Source of the DNA: an uncultured bacterium
GTDB taxonomy: Bacteria > Patescibacteriota > Minisyncoccia > Phycocordibacterales > CAIZIN01
NCBI GenBank assembly: GCA_903933085.1
Contig: CAIZIN010000089.1
Span: forward strand, 1 to 7,306
Length of the DNA stretch: 7,306 bases
Direction: 5' to 3'
Part shown: positions 1 through 5,402 of the stretch, piece after piece
Numbering within the stretch: position 1 is the first letter of the stretch
How the letters are laid out: every line of letters starts with the position of its first letter
Notes under the pieces: generated by a model
Told to the model about the DNA's origin: nothing
Databases searched by the model: none
Seen by the model: only the letters and a program-made list of their open reading frames with translations
Translations under genes and position numbers: made by a program

Positions 1-51
1 AAAAATATTTCTTTTTAAAATTAAATATCTTACACAGCTCCCCTTTTAAAT

Positions 52-1233
52 ATGAGTCGAAAAAACATCGCCGTCGGAATCGACGTTGGCACAAACCAAA
101 TCAAAATTATTGTCGCTGAAGCAAATCAAAATGGTTTGCCTATTATACTTTCCGCAACTTCATCTGAGTCTAGAGGAATCAGACATGGTTATGTAGAAAA
201 TATTAGCGAGACTGCAAAAAGTCTCAGAACAGCAATCAACACTGCACAAAGAGAAAGTGGTATTGAAATAAAAGAAGCATATCTTTCAATCGGAGGTATA
301 GGCCTTGGAAGTATTTTTTCACATGGCAGTACAGTTATTACAAAAGCTGATCTTGAAATTACAAAACTAGATTTAGATAAATCAGTAAAATCCAGTGAAT
401 CTTCCATACCTCAATCGATGATAATGAATAGACGAATTATCTATACAATTCCCCTTGCATATAAAATAGACGGCAAAATCTCCCTTGGTAATCCAGTTGG
501 TGGGAAAGGTGCAAAATTAGAATCAAAAACACTTTTTATAACTTGTATTGAAAAACACTTTCATGATCTAATCCGTGCAGCAGAAGAAGCCGGCGTCTCA
601 ATCATCGATGTCACAGCCTCTCCTATAGCAGGAAGTACGGTCACATTAAACAAAGCTCAAAAGAATGCTGGATGTGTCCTTGCAAATATTGGAGCAGAAA
701 CTGTATCTATTGTTGTTTACGAAAATAGCATTCCGATTTCTCTTGAAACATTTTCAATCGGTTCAAATGATATCACTAATGACATTGCTCTTGGTTTAAA
801 AATATCACTCGAAGAAGCTGAACAAGTAAAGTTAGACATGCCACACAATCATTCAAAGAAGCGACTTGAAGAAATAGTGGTAGCAAGACTTTCTGATGTC
901 TTTGAACTTATAGAAAATCACTTAAAAAGAATTGGTAAAAATGGTTTACTCCCCGCTGGAATTATTTTTACAGGAGAAGGTGCAAAAATTTCTCCGATTG
1001 AAGAGTTGGCGAAAGTATATCTTAAACTTCCATCAAAAATTTCAGGTGCACTTTCTGGTGCTCAAGATAAAGGAATACAAATTCAAGATCCAAAGTGGTC
1101 TACAGCCTATGGACTATGTGTTTTAGGTTTACTCAACGATGATGACTCATCAATTAAAATTGGCTGGGGTCCAACTTTCATAAATCCACTCAAATCTACA
1201 ATTCGAAAGTGGTTTTCTCAATTTTTACCATAG
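52..1233 (+). CDS. ftsA: Cell division protein FtsA (actin-like FtsZ membrane anchor)
   Basis: FtsA is an actin-fold ATPase that tethers FtsZ filaments to the inner face of the membrane and recruits later division proteins. The 393 residues show the family order: phosphate-1 loop near residues 7-22 (GIDVGT), the FtsA-specific SHS2 region at about 85-165, a phosphate-2 loop at 210-220 (ANIGAETVSI), the adenosine loop at 304-312 (IIFTGEGAK), and a C-terminal amphipathic helix ending IRKWFSQFLP, which is the membrane-targeting element. Length is slightly short of the roughly 420 residues of E. coli FtsA. Two positions differ from the common pattern: the phosphate-2 Asp is Asn212, and the adenosine loop reads GEG instead of GG. 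The ATG at 52 places the phosphate-1 loop at the usual distance from the N terminus. No Shine-Dalgarno is visible upstream. ftsZ follows after 199 bases, which supports the call. Confidence 0.96.
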   Translation: MSRKNIAVGIDVGTNQIKIIVAEANQNGLPIILSATSSESRGIRHGYVENISETAKSLRTAINTAQRESGIEIKEAYLSIGGIGLGSIFSHGSTVITKADLEITKLDLDKSVKSSESSIPQSMIMNRRIIYTIPLAYKIDGKISLGNPVGGKGAKLESKTLFITCIEKHFHDLIRAAEEAGVSIIDVTASPIAGSTVTLNKAQKNAGCVLANIGAETVSIVVYENSIPISLETFSIGSNDITNDIALGLKISLEEAEQVKLDMPHNHSKKRLEEIVVARLSDVFELIENHLKRIGKNGLLPAGIIFTGEGAKISPIEELAKVYLKLPSKISGALSGAQDKGIQIQDPKWSTAYGLCVLGLLNDDDSSIKIGWGPTFINPLKSTIRKWFSQFLP

Positions 1234-1237
1234 TTTA

Positions 1238-1262
1238 GGAAAATTTAATTTTTAAACTTTCC
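1238..1262. repeat. AT-rich hairpin just after ftsA
   Basis: 1238-1248 pairs with 1252-1262 (GGAAAATTTAA against TTAAACTTTCC): ten of eleven positions pair around a TTT loop. It starts five bases after the ftsA stop and abuts the next, GC-rich hairpin, so the two would form tandem stems at the ftsA 3' end. It may protect or help terminate the ftsA transcript; this is inferred. Confidence 0.55.
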
Positions 1263-1296
1263 ATCCCGCCATTAAATACTTAAATAATGGCGGGAT
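1263..1296 (+). terminator. GC-rich hairpin between ftsA and ftsZ, terminator-like without a T-tract
   Basis: ATCCCGCCATTA (1263-1274) is perfectly complementary to TAATGGCGGGAT (1285-1296), giving a 12-bp stem with a 10-base loop. The sequence after it on the plus strand (TTAGAAAAATATAG) lacks the run of T expected of an intrinsic terminator, so termination may be partial or the stem may stabilise the ftsA 3' end. Its position before a separate ftsZ promoter suggests that it limits read-through and sets the FtsA:FtsZ ratio. Confidence 0.55.
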
Positions 1297-1341
1297 TAGA
1301 AAAATATAGTCACTTTGTTTCTTATTTTTCTAACATTTACC

Positions 1342-1359
1342 AACAGTTTGTCAACTGTT
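1342..1359. promoter_or_regulatory. Perfect dyad overlapping the ftsZ -35 box (possible operator)
   Basis: AACAGTT (1342-1348), spacer TGTC, AACTGTT (1353-1359) form a perfect 7+4+7 inverted repeat. The -35 hexamer lies within it, so a dimeric repressor bound here would block RNA polymerase. It has no T-tract and is too short to be a convincing terminator. Its role as an operator is inferred. Confidence 0.4.
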
Positions 1360-1376
1360 TTGTTTTTACCTATGTT
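1348..1376 (+). promoter_or_regulatory. Likely ftsZ promoter
   Basis: A -35 box TTGTCA (1348-1353, five of six consensus bases) and a -10 box TATGTT (1371-1376, four of six) are spaced by exactly 17 bases. Transcription would start near 1383, leaving a leader of about 50 bases before the ftsZ ATG. TATCAT at 1381-1386 is an alternative -10 but lacks a good -35. Found by inspection only. Confidence 0.5.
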
Positions 1377-1432
1377 TTGGTATCATATAGGCATCTTAAC
1401 CATTAAAGAAAACCCCTAAACCCGAAACTATC

Positions 1433-2698
1433 ATGCCACAAGTAAAACCAGAAGTAGAAGCATTTGCAAGAATAAAAGTAATTGGATGTGGAGGCTCAGG
1501 TAAAAACGCCACCAACCATATGATCAACTCCAAAGTACGCGGAGTGGATTTTATTGCTGTTAACACAGATTCCCAAGACTTACACAATTCACTTTCAAAA
1601 AAGAAAATCCACATTGGCAAAAACCTAACACGTGGACTAGGTACTGGTATGAATCCAGAACTTGGCAAACGCGCAGCTGAAGAAACAAAAGAAGAAATTC
1701 AAAACTCACTAAAGGGAGCAGATATGGTTTTCATCGCTTGCGGTATGGGTGGCGGTACAGGGACAGGCTCTGCACCAATCGTTGCTCAAGTTGCAAAAGA
1801 TCTTGGCATCCTCACTGTTGCTGTTGTAACAAAACCATTTTCATTTGAAGGAACTCAAAGAAATAAAATTGCCGACAATGGACTTGCTGATCTTAAAAAA
1901 TCTGTTGATGCACTTATTGTAATTCCTAACGACAGACTGCTTCAAACAGTGAGTCGAGACACAAGTGCCAAAAATGCCTTTTCGATGTGTGACGAGGTAC
2001 TTAAGCAGGCTGTGGAGGGTATCTCAGACCTAATCACAACTCCAGGAATAATTAACATCGACTTCGCTGATATTCGAGCTGTTATGGAAAATGCCGGACC
2101 GGCACTTATGGGTGTAGGGACAGCTATCGGTGAAAAGCGAGCAGAGGATGCAGCAAGAATGGCTATCAACTCTCCCCTTCTTGATATCTCAATAAACGGA
2201 GCAAAAGGTGTACTCTTCTCAATCGCAGGAGGTGACGACTTAGGAATGTTAGAAATTCAAGATGCTGCAAAAGTTATTACAGAATCAATCGACCCTGAAG
2301 CAAAAGTTATTTTCGGAACAGTTAAAGATGAACGTCTAAAGAAAGGTGAAGTAAAAGTTACAGTGATTGCTTCTGGATTCCCAGAACCATCAGTATACAA
2401 AGCAAGCACCACAAACAGCTTACTATCATTCCAACGAGGAGACTTCGGAGGATCAACATCAAAAGTTGAAGAGGCTCCAAGAGGAAGAATCTATAACACA
2501 CAAGAACCTGTCACAGCACCGATAGCACAAAGTTTTTCTGCCACAGAAATACAAATAAATAGAGTTGAAGTAGAAACAGAACCTGAAATTATTTCAGTTT
2601 CAAATGATGACACAAGTAAAAAAATAATCATCGACGATACCCAAGACGACGACTGGGGCGCAGTACCAGCATTCTTGAGACGAAGCAAACTGAAGTAG
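1433..2698 (+). CDS. ftsZ: Cell division protein FtsZ (tubulin-like GTPase)
   Basis: FtsZ polymerises with GTP into the cytoplasmic Z-ring that organises division. In the 421 residues the N-terminal nucleotide loop is at about 16-25 (VIGCGGSGKN), the tubulin signature GGGTGTG at 106-112, and the synergy (T7) loop NIDFADIR at 208-215 with the catalytic Asp210 and Asp213. The C-terminal globular domain contains GVLFSIAGGDD and is followed by a variable acidic linker from roughly residue 320 to 405. The extreme C terminus (406-421) carries the conserved binding peptide with PAFLRR at 412-417, which docks on FtsA and other membrane anchors. All key residues are present, so the protein should be functional. 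The ATG at 1433 gives the usual short N-terminal extension; no Shine-Dalgarno is seen. ftsA lies upstream, and the gene ends in a strong hairpin terminator. Confidence 0.98.
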   Translation: MPQVKPEVEAFARIKVIGCGGSGKNATNHMINSKVRGVDFIAVNTDSQDLHNSLSKKKIHIGKNLTRGLGTGMNPELGKRAAEETKEEIQNSLKGADMVFIACGMGGGTGTGSAPIVAQVAKDLGILTVAVVTKPFSFEGTQRNKIADNGLADLKKSVDALIVIPNDRLLQTVSRDTSAKNAFSMCDEVLKQAVEGISDLITTPGIINIDFADIRAVMENAGPALMGVGTAIGEKRAEDAARMAINSPLLDISINGAKGVLFSIAGGDDLGMLEIQDAAKVITESIDPEAKVIFGTVKDERLKKGEVKVTVIASGFPEPSVYKASTTNSLLSFQRGDFGGSTSKVEEAPRGRIYNTQEPVTAPIAQSFSATEIQINRVEVETEPEIISVSNDDTSKKIIIDDTQDDDWGAVPAFLRRSKLK

Positions 2699-2704
2699 AC
2701 TCGT

Positions 2705-2793
2705 AGATTTAAGATTTAGGAATAATCAAATAATAATTAAAAATACACCTTATGGTGTATTTTTAATTATTCATAAATCTCAAATCTTGAATC
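2705..2793. repeat. Compound palindrome around the ftsZ terminator, related to the arms of the 3945-4393 element
   Basis: Outer arms 2705-2720 and 2772-2787 pair at 14 of 16 positions. They enclose the inner 18-bp terminator stem (2732-2749 with 2754-2771), with an 11-base unpaired stretch on the left. The right side, 2769-2793, matches 4369-4393 at 22 of 25 bases in the same orientation, and the left side resembles the opposite arm of that element. It therefore looks like an ORF-less member of the same intergenic repeat family, carrying a terminator instead of a gene. Confidence 0.65.
2732..2771 (+). terminator. ftsZ intrinsic terminator
   Basis: Positions 2732-2749 and 2754-2771 form a perfect 18-bp stem with a TTAT loop. 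The upper part is TACACC against GGTGTA, followed by TTTTT within the lower stem. The A-run on the left arm gives the reverse transcript a T-run as well, so it could act in both directions. It starts 34 bases after the ftsZ stop codon. Confidence 0.8.
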
Positions 2794-2805
2794 CTACTTC
2801 TTTCT

Positions 2806-2845
2806 TAAAATAAAAACCACAGGATCCTTGTGGGGATTCTGTGGT
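2806..2845 (-). terminator. Intrinsic terminator of the 318-residue minus-strand gene
   Basis: On the minus strand ACCACAGAATCC (2845-2834) pairs with GGATCCTGTGGT (2827-2816): 11 of 12 pairs with a 6-base loop, followed at once by a TTTTTATTTT tail (2815-2806). It lies 10 bases beyond the end of the minus-strand CDS and so ends that unit cleanly, convergent with ftsZ. Confidence 0.85.
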
Positions 2846-2854
2846 GATGATAAA

Positions 2855-3811
2855 TCAATATCGTACAGGTTTTGGAGCTTGTGGATGACAGTCGTTCTCC
2901 ACATAATGTTTCGCGAGGATCCACGCAGCCTTTGATCCTGCTTTTAGGGCTTGATGATGATTTTTGACTTTCATTGTCTCTCCTTTGATCACGATAGTTT
3001 CGCGTAGCTCGATAGCTTGAAGTGCATAGACAACTGTATCATCAATAAAAGACCTAGCCATGCATCCTTTTTCCAAGACGTCCAACTTGTGCAATGAGCT
3101 AAGCATCTCCACCGCCCAAACTTTTGCCTTGAAAAATCTTTCTGTCTCTGTGTCAACTAATTCTCCGAACACAAGCTTTTCAGCAGGTGCCATACGACTA
3201 TATTCCCGGCCTGCCAACAAGTCATCCGCATCCCAAAAAAGGATAGCTTGAATAAGCATGATAAGGAACTTGGCCAATTGCTCAGAAAGATGGCTACTGG
3301 TTGGATAGGAATGTACCCCATTACGAGGAGCTAATGTTTTATCCTTTTGTTCCTTACTAAAAAAATACATGAGGATAGGAAGCAGTTCACGTGAAGTAAC
3401 CATCTTCTCATAGTAAACATATCTATCATCGCCTCGATCCACCCAAACTTTGAATGAATTTTGATAAAGCACAGAAATCGCTTTTTTAGCTAGACTCATT
3501 CTTATTGCTTGCATCTTCGGTGTCGACTGAGGGTATAGTTTAATCTCTTCCCCACGAAGCAAGTTGCTTCCATCTTCCCAGCCATCAGCGATACTGAGAT
3601 AAAAAATTATACGATCAGCTTCTGTGTATTCAGGTTCCGAATAGTCCGCCTTACCAAGTGATTTTTCAAAACCTTTATGCAACAAACCTTCTTTCGTATC
3701 TGAGTCAGAAGGGGCAATAAACGCCTGTAACCACGCATGGTAGTTGGATATGGGATTCATATCAATCGTAAGAAGTGGATTCACCACACTTATTCCTTTG
3801 TACGTTTTCAT
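2855..3811 (-). CDS. Hypothetical protein, 318 residues, unrecognised family
   Basis: I do not recognise this protein. It is a single intact frame from ATG (3811) to its stop and looks soluble and mostly helical. There is no signal peptide; the only hydrophobic run is about residues 179-193 (LAKFLIMLIQAILFW), too short and interrupted for a confident membrane span and more likely a buried helix. Aromatic and charged residues are frequent in the middle (KVWVDRGDDRYVYYEK, 121-136), and the C terminus is a short Pro-rich tail (PQAPKPVRY). No catalytic motif or metal-binding cluster is evident. A weak purine-rich stretch (AAAGAAG) lies about 11 bases before the start. A promoter at 3873-3900, a 5' leader hairpin and a strong terminator all support a real, singly transcribed gene. 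One 60-base sample has about 43% G+C against about 33% in a sample of ftsA, a hint of different base composition. Confidence 0.8.
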   Translation of the reverse strand: MKTYKGISVVNPLLTIDMNPISNYHAWLQAFIAPSDSDTKEGLLHKGFEKSLGKADYSEPEYTEADRIIFYLSIADGWEDGSNLLRGEEIKLYPQSTPKMQAIRMSLAKKAISVLYQNSFKVWVDRGDDRYVYYEKMVTSRELLPILMYFFSKEQKDKTLAPRNGVHSYPTSSHLSEQLAKFLIMLIQAILFWDADDLLAGREYSRMAPAEKLVFGELVDTETERFFKAKVWAVEMLSSLHKLDVLEKGCMARSFIDDTVVYALQAIELRETIVIKGETMKVKNHHQALKAGSKAAWILAKHYVENDCHPQAPKPVRY

Positions 3812-3842
3812 TTTAATGTGCTTCTTTCTTTTTTGGGGTTAT

Positions 3843-3871
3843 GCCTCGTACTGTGACGAGACTCTGGAGGC
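3843..3871 (-). other. Leader hairpin of the 318-residue gene
   Basis: GCCTC (3843-3847) is complementary to GAGGC (3867-3871), and alternatively CTCGT (3845-3849) pairs with ACGAG (3856-3860). The two pairings share bases and exclude each other. They fall around and just after the predicted transcription start of the minus-strand gene, in a leader of about 55 bases. A regulatory role is possible but not shown. Confidence 0.35.
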
Positions 3872-3872
3872 T

Positions 3873-3900
3873 AATCTACAACTTTGAACAAAAAAGTCAA
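3873..3900 (-). promoter_or_regulatory. Promoter of the 318-residue minus-strand gene
   Basis: On the minus strand TTGACT (3900-3895, five of six) and TAGATT (3878-3873, four of six) are separated by 16 bases. Transcription would begin near 3866, about 55 bases before the ATG. It is back to back with the plus-strand promoter at 3922-3930. Confidence 0.55.
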
Positions 3901-3921
3901 TCCTGTTGCAATTTCTATATC

Positions 3922-3930
3922 TGATATAAT
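3922..3930 (+). promoter_or_regulatory. Extended -10 promoter of the four-helix-bundle/trxB unit
   Basis: TGATATAAT is a perfect extended -10 element (TGn followed by consensus TATAAT at 3925-3930). No good -35 lies 16-18 bases upstream, but an extended -10 can work without one. Transcription should start near 3937, just before the left repeat arm, so the whole 3945-4393 structure would be in the transcript. With no terminator before 4387, it should also drive trxB. Confidence 0.65.
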
Positions 3931-3944
3931 AATATCGTTATAGA

Positions 3945-3979
3945 AAGATTTATGATTCAAGATTTATGATTCAAGAATC
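3945..3979 (+). repeat. Left arm: tandem 14-base units
   Basis: AAGATTTATGATTC occurs twice head to tail (3945-3958, 3959-3972) and is followed by a partial third unit AAGAATC. The second unit contains the four-helix-bundle start codon (3966). The ATG of the first unit (3952) is out of frame and reads five codons to a TGA at 3967-3969 that overlaps the real ATG. The same 14-mer is present in inverse orientation at 4368-4381. Confidence 0.85.
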
Positions 3980-4352
3980 AAACAAAATAAAAGAATTCAC
4001 TGATTTGATTTCATGGAAAGAAGCACACAAAGGTGTGCTGATGATTTATAAAATATGTAAAGAGTTTCCAAAAAAAGAAACATTTGGACTGACTATTCAA
4101 ATGCAAAGAAGTGCAGTATCTATAACATCCAACATTGCAGAAGGTTTTGGAAGACAAGGTCTTAAAGAAAAAATTCAGTTTTACTATCTAGCACAAGGCT
4201 CTCTTACTGAATTAAAAAATCAATTAATAATAGCAAGAGATGTTGACTATATTAGTAATGAATTATTTATCACAATATTACAACAATTAAATATTGCTCA
4301 CCGGTTATTACAAGGTCTTATTACTAAATCTAAATTATTCTTGAATTCTTAA
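3966..4352 (+). CDS. Four-helix-bundle protein, S23 / 23S rRNA intervening-sequence protein (IVP) family
   Basis: The 128 residues match the IVP/S23 family pattern closely: an opening FTDLISWKEAHKG helix, FPKKETFGLTIQMQRSAVSI, the hallmark SNIAEGFGRQG (about residues 53-63), then FYYLAQGSLTELKNQL and a last helix IAHRLLQGLI. Family members form four-helix bundles that assemble as rings; the fold is shared with Avd, the accessory protein of diversity-generating retroelements. The cellular role of free-standing copies is not established. I see no reverse transcriptase or template/variable repeat, so a retroelement is not indicated here. The ATG at 3966 lies inside the left repeat arm and has no Shine-Dalgarno. 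The stop is 34 bases before trxB with no terminator between, so the two are probably co-transcribed. Family call firm, function open. Confidence 0.93.
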   Translation: MIQESNKIKEFTDLISWKEAHKGVLMIYKICKEFPKKETFGLTIQMQRSAVSITSNIAEGFGRQGLKEKIQFYYLAQGSLTELKNQLIIARDVDYISNELFITILQQLNIAHRLLQGLITKSKLFLNS

Positions 4353-4371
4353 TCACAAATTATTCTTGAAT
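4332..4371 (+). repeat. 15-base direct repeat across the 3' end of the four-helix-bundle gene
   Basis: AAATTATTCTTGAAT occurs at 4332-4346, within the last codons of the gene, and again at 4357-4371, running into the right inverted arm. The 25-base offset suggests a local duplication that joined the gene's 3' end to the repeat arm. Confidence 0.75.
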
Positions 4372-4393
4372 CATAAATCTTAAATCATGAATC
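4362..4393 (-). repeat. Right arm, inverted copy of the left arm, containing the trxB start
   Basis: The reverse complement of 4362-4393 aligns with 3947-3978 at 30 of 32 bases. The trxB ATG (4387-4389) would pair with 3951-3953, and the four-helix-bundle ATG (3966-3968) with 4372-4374. In a folded transcript both start codons are double-stranded. Confidence 0.85.
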
Positions 4394-5316
4394 AAAAGTA
4401 TTCTCTAGCCATCATCGGAGGTGGACCAGCAGCAGTAGCGGCAGGTGTGTATGCCTCACGCAAACAATTAAAAACCGTTTTTATAGCAGAAAGCTTTGGT
4501 GGACAGAGTGTTGTTTCTGATGGTATAGAAAACTGGATTGGAACAATTAAAATTCCCGGAGCAGTACTTGCTGACAATTTAAAAAACCACCTACTCGCCT
4601 ATTCAAAAGATATTGTAGATGTTAAAGAAGGCGAAAGAGCAGAAAAGATTTCCAAGATAGATGGTAGTTTTACTATCACAACAAATAAAGGTTCGTATGA
4701 AGCTGAAGCTGTACTTGTTGCTGTTGGAAGTAAACGAAGAAAACTTGAAGCTATTGGTTCAGATACATACGAACATAAAGGCGTAATGTATTGTGCTTCT
4801 TGTGATGCTCCGATGTTTTCTGATATGGATGTGGCCGTTGTGGGCGGAGGAAATGCTGGTTTTGAAAGTGTTGCACAACTTACAGCTTACGCAAAAAGCG
4901 TAACTCTAATTCACCGCAGAGATGAATATCGCGCTGATCCCGTGACTGTAGAAAAAATCCTTTCAAACCCAAAAGTTACAGCCATTACAAACTCGGAGAT
5001 CATTGAGGTTAAAGGCGAGGCTTTCATGAAAAGTATCATTGTAAAAAATATAAAAACTGGCGAAACAAAAGAAATTCCAATGCAGGGAATTTTTGTTGAA
5101 ATCGGAGCGATGCCAAATACAGATATGGTAAAAGATTTGGTAGACCTAAATGAAATGGGCGCAATAAAAATCAACCCTCTAACACAACAAACTTCCCTTT
5201 CAGGAATTTGGGCAGCTGGAGATTGTACAGACGTTCTATATCATCAAAACAATATTGCTGTCGGTGATGGTGTGAAAGCACTAGAGGATATTTATGTAAA
5301 TTTACATACGAGATAA
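4387..5316 (+). CDS. trxB: Thioredoxin reductase (NADPH, FAD flavoprotein)
   Basis: TrxB passes electrons from NADPH through FAD and a redox-active cysteine pair to thioredoxin in the cytoplasm. At 309 residues it has the usual size of a low-molecular-weight bacterial enzyme. The order of motifs is diagnostic: FAD-binding GGGPAA at 11-16, redox CASCD at 136-140 (C136, C139; commonly CATCD), NADPH Rossmann loop GGGNAG at 153-158, the 2'-phosphate-binding HRRDEYR at 176-182, and the closing FAD motif WAAGDCTD at 275-282. The first glycine motif ends in Ala16 where Gly is more usual. Translation starts in the right arm of the repeat around the preceding gene, without a Shine-Dalgarno, and the gene is probably read from the promoter at 3922-3930. 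No thioredoxin gene is in the window, so the partner is unknown; a ferredoxin/flavodoxin-type reductase is less likely given the HRRDEYR motif. Confidence 0.93.
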   Translation: MNQKYSLAIIGGGPAAVAAGVYASRKQLKTVFIAESFGGQSVVSDGIENWIGTIKIPGAVLADNLKNHLLAYSKDIVDVKEGERAEKISKIDGSFTITTNKGSYEAEAVLVAVGSKRRKLEAIGSDTYEHKGVMYCASCDAPMFSDMDVAVVGGGNAGFESVAQLTAYAKSVTLIHRRDEYRADPVTVEKILSNPKVTAITNSEIIEVKGEAFMKSIIVKNIKTGETKEIPMQGIFVEIGAMPNTDMVKDLVDLNEMGAIKINPLTQQTSLSGIWAAGDCTDVLYHQNNIAVGDGVKALEDIYVNLHTR

Positions 5317-5348
5317 TTTAAAATTTAAAAAGTAAAATTAAAAATTAT
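5313..5348. repeat. AT-only inverted repeat at the trxB stop codon
   Basis: ATAATTTAAAATTT (5313-5326, including the TAA stop) is complementary to AAATTAAAAATTAT (5335-5348) at 12 of 14 positions. It is built only of A and T, so chance or slippage origin is possible. It resembles the A/T-rich hairpin at 1238-1262 after ftsA in position and composition. Confidence 0.4.
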
Positions 5349-5365
5349 ACTCAAACAAAATGACG

Positions 5366-5402
5366 CCCTCTCCGGACTTCGCTCCGCCAGGGGTTTCCTT
5401 TT
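5366..5402 (+). terminator. Probable trxB terminator
   Basis: CCCT (5366-5369) pairs with AGGG (5389-5392), and within it CGGA (5373-5376) pairs with TCCG (5383-5386) around a CTTCGC loop. The stem is followed by GTTTCCTTTT, a moderately T-rich tail. It is the first stable GC-rich stem after trxB. The TTCCTTTT tail can itself pair with AAAAGGAA at 5416-5423. Confidence 0.5.

Larger units (their letters stand above)
3945..4393. mobile_element. IVS-like element: four-helix-bundle gene enclosed by inverted repeats
   Basis: Arm 3947-3978 and arm 4362-4393 are inverted copies, identical at 30 of 32 positions; of the two differences one is a U-G wobble in RNA and one a C-A mismatch. The core of 20 bases (3959-3978 against 4362-4381) is perfect. 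Between them lies one gene of the S23/IVP four-helix-bundle family, known from intervening sequences in 23S rRNA genes, where the ORF also sits within a long stem. A related ORF-less palindrome occurs at 2705-2793. No transposase and no target-site duplication are visible, so mobility is inferred, and the arms may be only regulatory. Confidence 0.5.

Noticed and set aside
1381..1386. TATCAT as the ftsZ -10 box
   Set aside because: No -35-like sequence lies 16-18 bases upstream, whereas TATGTT at 1371 has TTGTCA at exactly 17.
1942..2169. Minus-strand ORF inside ftsZ
   Set aside because: It is a shadow frame of a highly conserved gene, with no start signals or recognisable domains. The other ORFs inside ftsA, ftsZ, trxB and the 318-residue gene were dropped for the same reason.
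3925..3930. TATAAT with TTGCAA (3906-3911) as a full -35/-10 promoter
   Set aside because: The spacing is only 13 bases; the extended -10 reading (TGATATAAT) explains the site better.
3945..3979. CRISPR-like tandem repeat
   Set aside because: The 14-base units abut with no spacers, there are only two and a half of them, and no cas genes are present.
3966..4352. Avd accessory protein of a diversity-generating retroelement
   Set aside because: The fold is shared, but there is no reverse transcriptase, template repeat or variable target gene in the window.
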